NCBI GenBank assembly: GCA_008828725.1
Contig: MEHQ01000681.1
Coordinates: forward strand, 186,001 to 250,000
DNA: 64,000 bases
Direction: 5' to 3'
Source of the DNA: Saccharina japonica
Taxonomy: Eukaryota; Sar; Phaeophyceae; Laminariales; Laminariaceae
Shown here: positions 48,835-57,765 of the stretch, piece after piece
Layout of the letters: every line of letters starts with the position of its first letter
Position numbering within the stretch: position 1 is the first letter of the stretch
Position numbers and translations under genes: made by a program
The notes under the pieces: model-generated
The model's database searches: none
Told to the model about the DNA's origin: nothing
Seen by the model: the letters and a program-made list of their open reading frames with translations, nothing else

Positions 48835-50400
48835 AAATGATCTAGATCTTTTGAGGGCGGATAATTTCCTGATCTGTATGATCTGTATGATCTAGCTCAT
48901 ATTGCCGCTTTGGAATTATCTACTGATTGCTTTACTACAGTAGCACATGTTTCCCGGCGGTCATCGACCTCGCAAAGGTTCCACACGTTTCGCACAGATC
49001 ACTGATCCTCAGTTGATGATCTAGATATTTCAGGGCAGCTAGATTCCTGATCTGTATGACCTGTATGATCTGCATGATCTGGTTTATGCTGCCGGGGTGG
49101 AAGCCGTATGATCTGCATGATCTAGCACATGTTTCTTGGGTTGGATCTGTACTATACAGGTCCTGCACAGCATCTCATAACGGCAGGTGAGGAACTAGAT
49201 GATCTAGATCGTGATCTGTACGATAGATCGTGATCTGCCCGATGAGTGAAAGGTCTGGGGGTCGCTACAGCTTTTCCAGCGAGGACCGGCACGCGTCAGT
49301 GGCACACCTCATCCCGCTGCTTACCCACTTCTTGAGACGAACTGGGCAAGCAGTTGATGATTCGTGCCTATGTATGAAGCGTTCCGGCCCTCACTGGCAA
49401 AGTTGTCGTGGTTCCTCGATGACTAAAAAGCTGTCACACATCGGACGGATCATCTACAATAGATTATCTACAGATAGGTCATCGATTCCCACAGTTCATA
49501 ATCTATATATTTCAGAGCAGATAGTTCCTTGATCTGTATGATCTGTATGATCTGTATGATCGGTATGATCTAGCCCACATTGTTCGGGCGAAAGTCGTAT
49601 GATTTGCACGATCTCTAGCATATTTCCTGTGTTGGATCTGTACTGTTCAGATCTTGCACAACATATCATAACGGCAGCTTAGGAGTCAGATGATCTAGAT
49701 GATATACTACTGTAGATAGTGATCTGTACGATATGTGAACAAACCAACTTTTTGACATTTTTACCACGGGGGACCGCGACAACCTTAATCGGCGCGCTGC
49801 ATTGGCGCGCCCCATCTCTTCCCGCTGCTTGCTCACTCCGTAAGCGGCGACTATTTCGGGGGGGGCATAGTAATTTGAACCCACCATGGACCCATCAACC
49901 CTGTAATCCCCCTAGCATATGTCTTCACACCATCTTTGGTTCTGATTTCTATTATATGATATGTTTCCCCGTAGTACTTGAGCTATTAATAACACGTCTG
50001 GCTCGCCGTCGCAGAGTGCCTATCCTCGCCCTCGCTGGCAAAGTTGTGGTGGTCTCCGGTGGTTCAAACCTTTCACACACGGAACAGGTCGCGATCTAGA
50101 TCATCTGCAGATATACCATTTACAGATAGATCGTCTACAGATAAACCATTTACGTATAGATCATCTAGATCATCTGGATCCTAACCTGCCGTTATGATAT
50201 ATTGTGTAGGATCTGTATAGTACAGATTCAACACAGAAATGGTGTGCTATTCAATAGATGACGCAGGTTAGTATGGCTTCCACCCGTCATCACTACAGTA
50301 GAGCTATACTTAGTATAGATGACACAGATCAGGAATGTAACTGCCCTGGACCATCTAGGTCATTTTCGTGGGGATATGATACGGTATGATCTATCCGATC
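48835..50400. repeat. GATC-rich repeat block with duplicated larger unit
   Basis: Copies of the GATC-rich repeat lie at 48985-49240 and 49475-49735 (plus) and 50085-50395 (inverted). The segments between them are also related: CATCCCGCTGCTTACCCAC at 49310 against CTTCCCGCTGCTTGCTCAC at 49815, and CTCACTGGCAAAGTTGTCGT at 49389 against CTCGCTGGCAAAGTTGTGGT at 50031. A unit of about 0.5-0.6 kb therefore appears tandemly duplicated. No gene is seen. Confidence 0.6.
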
Positions 50401-50429
50401 TGCCTAACGTGTGAAACCCTTTGCGAGGT

Positions 50430-51413
50430 CGATGACCATCCCCCCGAAGTATGGGAAGGGAACACGAAGCTCGTAAAACAGCTGGAAACAGTACAGATGA
50501 CAGCAGCTAAAAAAGTACTAAGATGCTCAAGTACGACGAGTAATACAGTATTGAGAGCAGAACTGGGAATGTACCCACTTAAGACAAATAGAGACGTGCG
50601 CAAGTTGAAATGGCAATATAAAGTAAAGAACATGCCAAATAAGAGGTTGCCAGCTGATAAAGCTGTATGGGAGAAAGTAACCAAAAGGCGAGCTGGAATA
50701 AGGTGGGATAGCGTAGTCGAGAAAGTATGGAAGGACATAGGAAACCAAAAAGAGACGCTGGCCATAGAGAAATTTAGCGGATACAAGACAGAAGTAAAAG
50801 AAAGGATAGAAAGAAGGGAAAGGCTAGCACTGAGAAAGAAGGTGGAAGGGGAAGAACACTTAGAGATGTACGGGGGGTTGAGAGAAGGAATAGGAATGAA
50901 AAGGTATCTGCACGGCCCAATGGACTTCGCGAAAAAGATGAAACTGCGATTTCCTGTAGGGGACCTGGACCTGCCAGAAAGAAGAAGGAGGTATACCAGT
51001 AGCCGGGAGGAGGAGGAAGTAGATGCACAGATGTGCCCATGTGGCAAAGCCATAGAGAGTAGAGTTCACATAGTGGGAGAATGTGAAAGGTACAAGGAGG
51101 AAAAGGATGTGCTAGAGGAGGAGATGAGGAAAATAGACGAGTGTGACATGGAGCAGTTTGGTACACTAAATAGTAGCGAGAAAACGATCGCTATCTTAGG
51201 AGATAGATGGTGGCCACAGGCGGCGAAGCAGGAAGGGGATAAGATTAGCAAAATGTTTCTTTGTAATATATGGAAACAACGTAATGAGCGCCCAAGTGTT
51301 GGAGGTGTCTCTATTAGGAGTAGGAACGGTGCTCCGTCTCGAAAGGGATGCGTGGTCAATGGTCAAATGACTAAGGCAAGCAACAAATGAGTACGCCCCC
51401 CCCCCCCCCCCCC
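50430..51413 (+). mobile_element. 5'-truncated LINE (non-LTR retrotransposon), ORF2 C-terminal part
   Basis: An open frame to a stop at 51388-51390 encodes the end of a LINE ORF2 protein. It has PPEVWEGNTKLVKQLETVQM and VLRAELGMYPLKTNRDVRKL, typical of the region after the reverse-transcriptase palm. Then come Lys/Glu-rich helices and a C-terminal CCHC-like finger, CPCGKAIESRVHIVGECERY. No RT catalytic motifs or endonuclease are present, so the copy is 5'-truncated, while the remaining frame is uninterrupted. It ends in AAATGAGTACG followed by 18 C (51396-51413). Two other 3' ends of the family are at 15406-15486 and 32195-32291. It inserted among GATC-rich repeats. The intact frame suggests a fairly recent insertion. 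Confidence 0.85.
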
Positions 51414-51449
51414 GGACACCAGCAAAAAAACTGCTCGCGTGCAGGGAAA

Positions 51450-51910
51450 AGAGAGGTACATACGGATCTTAACTCAATCATAACGGCAAGTGGAGGATCT
51501 ACTGTAGATATCTTGACGATCTAGATCTAGATGGTCTAGACCGTGATCTTCCTGGGGTGTGGAAGGTCTCCCGCCTCGGACAGATCATGATCTATCTAGA
51601 TCATCGATATACACTTGATCTACAGTAGATATTTCAAGGCAGATCTATGCCCGATCTACTACTCTGTAGTATGATCAGTATGATCTTACTCATGCTGCCG
51701 GGTGGGACCCGTATAATCTTCATCATCTACTACTGCTGTAGCACATGTTTGCTGGGTTGGATCTGTACTTTGCAGATTCTGCACATCCTCTCAAAACGAC
51801 AGTTTAGGAACTAGATGATCTAGATGATGATCTATCTGTAGATGATATATCTGATCTGTAGATGATCTATCTGATATGTAGATCATCTGTCCGAGGTATG
51901 GTAAGTTTCG
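51450..51910 (+). repeat. GATC-rich interspersed repeat, copies beyond the LINE
   Basis: A partial copy (51450-51560, with CATAACGGCAAGTGGAGGAT) and a fuller copy (51590-51905, with GGAACTAGATGATCTAGATG) follow the LINE. Confidence 0.6.
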
Positions 51911-52360
51911 GACGCGCTGATGCATACCCTGGTATATATACCTTACTGCAGTAGGTAGGTGGAGGAGCTGACGTGACATCATCGCCCATGTTAGCCGATG
52001 CGCCCGGGGGTGCCATCCGTAACGCCATTTCGTGTATAACTGTTTTGTTTCCGTGTTCGTTGGCGCGGTGAGTTGGTTGGATATAGAAATCGTCGGCTAT
52101 ACGCAGAGTTATTTGTTAGCTAGGTATTACAGCAGTTATGAATAGTTGCGTACGGCAACGTGTATAGGTCTTGTATACACACTGTTGCGTCTTTGTATAT
52201 AACTTGGCGCGTTTGTGACTGAGAGTGCGTGTGTTTTATTGATTTAAAAAAAAATGAATGTTTTGTGAGTCAGGTGGCTGCCCCGCATCGCCACCCAACT
52301 ATTATCAACAGCAGGTACTAACTTTTGTAGCATTGAAGTCGTTAAGAATAGCCGTAAACC
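51911..52360. other. Upstream region of the WDR20-like gene
   Basis: No exon is seen. It lies between the repeat block and the first candidate start codon, so it is the presumed promoter. Confidence 0.35.
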
Positions 52361-52698
52361 AGCGGCTTTGACCGTAGAGTCAGGTGGACCAACTCCTTCC
52401 CGCCATGTCCAGTCAAAGTGGTCTGGGCACCGCTTCTGGTGCTTCGGCCCCGCCGTCGATCAGGGTGAAACCCATCGCGAAAGGCGATACGTTTCCATCA
52501 GCGTGCTGGGTACACGAACACACCAGCCCGCCGTCCAACGCACAGCACAGGCACCCAGCGGCTTTGACCGTAGAGTCAGGTGGACCAGCTCCTTCCCGCC
52601 ATGTCAAGTCAAATTGGTCTGGGCACCACCGCTTCTGGTGCTTTGGCCCCACTGGTCGATCAGGGTGAAACCCATCGCAAAAGGGGACACGTTTCCAT
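52361..52698. repeat. Direct duplication, 196-bp period, spanning a start codon
   Basis: 52361-52498 and 52557-52698 are near-identical. Each contains CTTCCCGCCATGTC, so two ATGs (52405 and 52601) have the same context. The period is not a multiple of three, so the second copy is out of frame with the first. Confidence 0.92.
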
Positions 52699-55600
52699 GA
52701 GCTAGATCATACGCGTTTGCAGTTTTTTTTTTACAACCGCCCCTTGTTGCCGTTTCTGCTGTTTTTTTTTGTGCAGGCATGCGTGTATCTCGAGGATGCC
52801 AGACCAGCGAACGACCGCACTGCGGAAGTGCCGCGCGAGATGAAACTCTCGGTCCTGCGCTGGGACTGCTTCCCCGAGGCCCCGCCTCCTCCCCGCGCCC
52901 CCCTGCATGCCCGAGGAGGAGTTGGAGCAGCCGGAGGCGGGTTCGGGGAAAGCGGGGACAGGGGGCGCGGTAACGGTAACTCGGAGCGAGACCGGGCGGG
53001 GGAGACTGCTGCCAGCCCATGGGAAAATGACCAGTGAGTTATCGTTGATGTTTCGAGGGAACATAATAACCAGAACCAAATATGGTAGGTTAACATAATG
53101 GGGGGTTCTGTATATTTTGCGTCTATTGTGGGTTCTGATTATAGACGCGTGCTACGGTAGAGGTAGCACTTTTTGGCTGAATCGTTTTCTGAACGATCGG
53201 GCTCCTTAACCCAAATTCGTCGGACTTTCATTCTTGTGACGAATAATGTTTCAGAGTATACTTCGGTCATGATAATTCTCATCCGGCAGCACTTTTATTT
53301 TCCTCCGAAATCATTTTTTCGATGAGGTATGACGCTCCTTAAGTGAGGAGCTCAGAAAAAACATACCTGGTAGTGCACCTCTATCGTAGCATGCGTCTAT
53401 ATACTATTAATAGTATTACTTATGGCCCCCGTAGTAGTAGAATTAGTAGAATCTGTCAAGTCTAAGAAAGCGAGAATAAAGGACACTTAAATGTGTGTAC
53501 CAAGAATATAAATAAAACACAGCGGGTGTCGGTGTTTTGATTGGTGTTGTTGACGCTGAATGTTGGTGTCTTACTTGGATTCTTAGTGTGGTCTTGGCCC
53601 CCCTAAAAAAAAACAATTGGAGAGTTGAAAACATGGCGCAAATAAGCGGCGGTTACAGCACCGACTACACCAAGCAGCCCGTTCATAGCCTGCCGGGGTG
53701 GAGTGGGGTGGGGTGGGGTGGTTGGGTGGGTGGGTGGGTGGGTGGGCGTAAAAAGCTGTCCGTGAACTGCAACGTAAAGGGGCTGTACAGTAGTAATAGC
53801 GTGTAAGTTCATAGCAAGAGACGCACGCGGTACGGTGATGATCCCGCTGCACGCGCTTGCTATACATTACTACGGGGGAACGTATTACGAGGGACCTGCG
53901 TAGATAGGACCAAAGATTGTAAAAATAGTGAAATGTGTAGCCTTTTGGGCATCGTAGGTCCTGTTTACTACCAGGTAGTGTTTACTATGGTCCCCCGGAA
54001 TAGTAAGCGGAACCAAAACATGGCGTGTTTACATAGGGATAGGGGGGTACATGCTTTTTGGGTCCAGCGCGGGTTCTGATTACTATTTTACTACTATTAA
54101 TACAGTAGTATTACTGTATACTACAGTATGTACGGCCGCAGTAGACGCATTGATGAGGGCGGACGTGTCTCGCTTTTTGGCTCGTTACACCTGGACCCCA
54201 AAAGGGCTAAGCATGTTGTCATGGAATATGATGGAATATGATGGGATGGGAGGGGATGGGATGGGATGGAATGGGATGGGATAGGATGTAATGGGATGAA
54301 ATGGAATGGAATGGGATGGGATGGGATGGGATGGGACAGGATGGGATGGGACGAGATGGGGTGGAATGGAATCGGATCGGATGGAACGGGGTAGAATAGG
54401 ATGGAACGGGACTGGATGGGATGGGATGGGACGGGACGGGATGGGATCGGATGGAACGAGAGGGAATACGACGGGACGGTATGGGTGGGATGCGGGATGG
54501 GATCGAATTGGATGGCCTACGCCTTTCCCGTCTGCTGGAGGTAAGCATCCTCCTCCCACGATCCCCGCCGCGGATAGTTCCCCAATAATAATAGTTTCAC
54601 TCGTGCTCTTGCGGCTACTAATTGTCTCCTTTTTTTATCGGCCAGGTTCCCCGACGACCCCAGCCTCCCCGTGAGAGAGGAGATGTGGATGATGTGCAAC
54701 CTTGACGAGAACCTCCTGTTCAGCCAGTTCCACTTCCCCGCCCAGGAGCAAGACCCGAAGCCTAAGCCGCCTGCCGCCGCCGGCGCCACCTCCACCTCCA
54801 CCACTAACCCTTACCTCAAAAGGCCTGACGGTGTTGGCAAACCCCCGGGAGTCAACGGTTATCCCTCGGCGGTGCCAGGCAGGCCGACGGACACTCCCGG
54901 GGCTGGGGGGGCTCGGGCAGCGGCGGCAGCGGGTGATGGTGGTAGTGTTGCTGATGGTGACGGTGGCACGGTAGGCTGGCGGTTCAGAGACCCGGCGCCG
55001 GTCCCCCCCCCGCCGGCGCAGGTGCGGAACAGCCGACGGGACGAGCGCGTTACATTCCACGCGCGCCCGACGTGCCACGACTTCTTGGGAGGGTGGGTGG
55101 GCGGCCGCGCGAGGGTAGACGCGAGAACGAGCCAGTTCCCGGAAGTTGAGCTAGAGCCGCCGGGCCACCGAGGAGGAGAGGCGGGGGCGGGGGCGGGGGC
55201 GGGAGTGGGGGCGGGGAATGAATCGGGTGCAGCGCCGTCCTACTCGAATGGCGCTGCTGCTACCGATGCCACCATCACCACCACCACCGCGGAGAGCAGG
55301 AGGGAGCAGGCGTTTGCGCCGGACCGCGGCTTGCGAGGGTCCGCGAGCGGCGGTAGTGGCAATGGCAATGGCGGAAACAGCAACAGCAGCAGCAGCGGTA
55401 CCGGCAGCGTCGGTAACGGCGCCAAAGGTAGCGCGGTCGGGGGGGGGCGAGGTCAACCGGCGGCGCCGGCGGCTATCGAATCAGCGGCAGAAGCGAAGGA
55501 AGCAAGAGCAGCGGCCGCGGCCGCGGCCGCTGGGAAAGCCGCCCGTGGGGGAAGGAGAGGCGGCGGTGGCGGCAGCGGTAATGTTGGGCGCATCGTGGCG

Positions 55601-57402
55601 GTGGGGTACAAGACGGGGGAGTGCGCGGTGATGGACGCGTCGGCCACGAACTCCCCGTTTTTCGTGTCCTTGCTGAACAAGGGCGGGGCTTACTGCGAAG
55701 GTCGCGTCACGGCCGTGAGGTTCGTGCCTGGGGGTGGCCGGCGCTTCCTGGTAGCCGCTTTTTCAACCGGGGATGCTTACACGTTCGACATGGACCTTGG
55801 AGAGGAGGCTCCTCTCGGTCCCGCGTTAGAAAAAGCGGCGGCGGCGGCCGCCGCCGCCGCCGCGAGCGCTAACGGTGCTGCTCCTGCTGGAGGAGGGGCC
55901 GCGGGCGGGGGCACGGGGGGAAGGGCGAATGGTAGCTGGAATGGAGGAGCAGGAGGAGGAGGAGGGGCTGCGGGTGGTGGTGGTGGCGGTGGCGGTAGGA
56001 GGCGAGGGTCGAACGGGAAAGGGGGGAGCGGTAACGGGGCGGGCCAGGGACGCGCCGGCCACGGTGATAGCGGGGGTAGTGGAGGTGGGAGCAGCGGCGG
56101 TGGCGGCAGCTGGGGAAGGGGTCGAAGCAACCACGGGCCGGGTAGATCGCCCGCGCCTCCCCTACCGGCCTCCTTCACGGGCAGCGCCGGTAAAAGCGAT
56201 GGCGCCGGTGGAGGAGGAGGAGGGGGAAGCGGAGCAGTAGCAGCCGGAGCCGGAGGAAAAGGTGGCCCGCGCGGCAGCCACAATGGGGTTGGAGTCGACG
56301 CAGGGTCGGAGCGAGGGTTTCTAGTGGAGCGGAATGGCGTGGCGGGGGCTAACCCGGTGTCGAGGTGGCTTGTCTCCTCGGATGGGCGGGAGCTGACGGA
56401 AATGGAGTTCGCTCCGTGCATGTTGGACGGCCGCCGTTTGGTGGCTTTGGCGGCGCTTGACGGGGTGAGTCAGATAAACGAGTGCATATTTGCGTTTGGT
56501 TCGACACGTAAGTTTCGTTTTTGTTTGTTTGTTTTTGTCTATCCCATTTATCATCTTCGTCCTTCTTTTCTCTCGTAGCACGTAGTGACTCAGATCCGGG
56601 GTCACTATGAACCCTCTTACCCCCCCTCCCCACTACGGTTCGTGCCTTGCATTTTTATCTCGAGAAGACTGCAGCCTTTTCTTCCCTCGTCGACTCGCGT
56701 CGAATTCCGATATGCCTACGTATGATAAATGAGTAAAAAATGACATGCGTATCCTTATTATTTTGAGTGTAACTCCATGTTATCGTACAACAGCAGTACT
56801 TGGGTAGAGCGCTCGACTCTGGTGCGCAGACGCGTGGGTTCAAATCCCACCTCTGCGTTTTTGTTTGCATTTTTTGGGGGGTGGGATGAGGAAATATATG
56901 GGTTGTACTACGACTTTTTTTTTCGGATAGGTGATTAATTGTACAGGTTTTAGTGTGAATTTGTATTCGTGTTAGTTGTACGGATGCCATTAAGTATGGT
57001 TTTGTATGGTTTTTCGTTTGACTTTATTTTATCGTACAGCAGTACTTGGCTTGCTGGGTGGGTGAGTGGATGGGTCGGTTGGTACGTGGGTGGATGATTT
57101 CGTGCCTGTGGGTGGTGACACTGTTTTTGGTTTGATTTTTCTTGTCCGCTATACCGACCCCGCTCTGACATTATTCAGGGTCCCACTGATAGTTGTTTAG
57201 TAAAAGGAGACGATAGATCCTCAGTCGCTTATACCGTTCCCGCTCCATTTTTCTGTTGCAATTCGTCCCGTGCTGTCATCAGGCGGTGAGAGTCGTTGAT
57301 TTCGACGAGGAAGCGCTTGTGGCTGGCTTTAAGTCGTGGTTTGGGGGCATCCTTTGTCTAGCCTGGAGCCCGGACGGTCGATACATCGTTACCGGCGGCG
57401 AG
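52405..57402 (+). CDS. WDR20/CreC-like WD40 protein, 5' part
   Basis: Exons 52405-52509 (tentative), 52777-53033, 54646-56464 and 57283-57402 join in phase, giving 767 codons without a stop. EMKLSVLRWDCFPEAP and MWMMCNLDENLLFSQFHF fit the N-terminal strands of WDR20 and fungal CreC, and PTCHDF matches the WDR20 GTQPTCHDFN block. WD repeats follow: GRIVAVGYKTGECAVMDASA, RVTAVRFVPGGGRRFLVAAF, then AVRVVDFDEEALVAGFKSWF and GGILCLAWSPDGRYIVTGGE, the most conserved WDR20 stretch. WDR20 and CreC bind and activate USP12/USP46/CreB deubiquitinases. Large Gly/Ala/Ser-rich inserts sit between the strands in the 1.8 kb exon. The expected next segment (DDLVTVWSF in animals) was not found before the window end, so the last intron is long or the gene is incomplete. 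The exon end at 57402 is tandemly duplicated downstream. Confidence 0.8.
53062..53144. repeat. Foldback element, family E copy 2
   Basis: ATAATAACCAGAACC faces GGGTTCTGATTAT around a GGGGGGTT-containing middle. It lies 28 bp after the donor of a WDR20-like exon. Confidence 0.65.
53702..53748. repeat. G-rich (GGGGT/GGGT)n microsatellite
   Basis: GGGGT units pass into GGGT units, the same motif class as the (CCCA)n run at 38162. It lies in the intron 53034-54645 of the WDR20-like gene. Confidence 0.9.
53999..54087. repeat. Foldback element, family E copy 3
   Basis: AATAGTAAGCGGAACC faces GGGTTCTGATTACTATT. It lies in the same intron as copy 2, about 0.9 kb away. Confidence 0.65.
54230..54515. 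repeat. Degenerate GGGAT pentanucleotide satellite
   Basis: About 280 bp of GATGG/GGGAT/GGAAT-type units lie just before the large WDR20-like exon. Open frames on both strands here (Ser-His-Pro-Ile or Gly-Trp-Asp-Gly-Met repeats) come from the repeat. Confidence 0.95.
56465..57282. other. Intron of the WDR20-like gene
   Basis: This 818-bp intron (GTGAGT donor, ATCAG acceptor) contains the tRNA-like sequence at 56791-56857. A direct repeat, TTATCGTACA(ACA)GCAGTACTTGG, occurs at about 56780 and 57030. No other feature is seen. Confidence 0.6.
56791..56857 (+). repeat. tRNA-like sequence, 5'-degenerate (tRNA pseudogene or SINE head)
   Basis: TTGGGTAGAGCGCTCGACTC looks like the second half of a tRNA D arm. 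GTGGGTTCAAATCCCAC is a perfect T arm with a consensus box B. CTCTGCG then a T-rich run could be the acceptor end and pol III terminator. The 5' acceptor strand pairs for only about four bases and the D arm is short, so a functional tRNA is unlikely. It lies in a WDR20-like intron. Confidence 0.5.
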
Positions 57403-57765
57403 GTGAGAAACGGTTACAGTTCCATGTCACAGGCGCTTGTGTCGTTTCGAGTTCCTTTTGCGTGCCTTGTGCTACATCGTTGCCGGCGGCGAGATGATAA
57501 ACGGTCACAGTCCCATGTCACAGGCGCTTGTGTCGTTTCGAATTGCCGTTTCGAGTTCCGTTTGCCTGTCTTGTGTTGCGTCGTTGCCGTTGGCGAGGTG
57601 ATCCACGGTTACAGTTATACGTTATACGAGTACGGGTAACAGGCGCTTGTGTCGTTTCGAGTTGCCGTTTTAAGTGTCTTTTGCCTGTCTTGTGTCACAT
57701 ATTTACCGGCGGCGAGGTGAGAAACGGTTACAGTTACGTGCTACAGGCGCTTGTGTCGTTTCGAT
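57385..57765 (+). repeat. Tandem copies of an exon 3' end plus splice donor
   Basis: The junction ACCGGCGGCGAGGTGAGAAA, then CGGTTACAG and CAGGCGCTTGTGTCGTTTCG, recurs four times, near 57391, 57483, 57587 and 57706. The periods are about 92-118 bp. Copies 1 and 4 keep GAG|GTGAGA exactly, copy 3 keeps GAG|GTGATC and copy 2 has GAGATGATA. The first copy is the real exon end of the WDR20-like gene. Confidence 0.88.

Noticed and set aside
50391-51053. 220-codon minus-strand frame
   Set aside because: It is the antisense of the LINE ORF2 fragment, whose plus-strand frame has recognisable motifs.
53587-53802. Possible extra exon of the WDR20-like gene with MAQISGGYSTDYTKQ
   Set aside because: It can be joined in phase, but it runs through a G-rich microsatellite and has no homology. 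Direct joining of 53033 to 54646 gives a smoother protein.
54185-54559. Minus-strand frame rich in Ser-His-Pro-Ile
   Set aside because: It is produced by the GGGAT pentanucleotide satellite, which is open in several frames on both strands.
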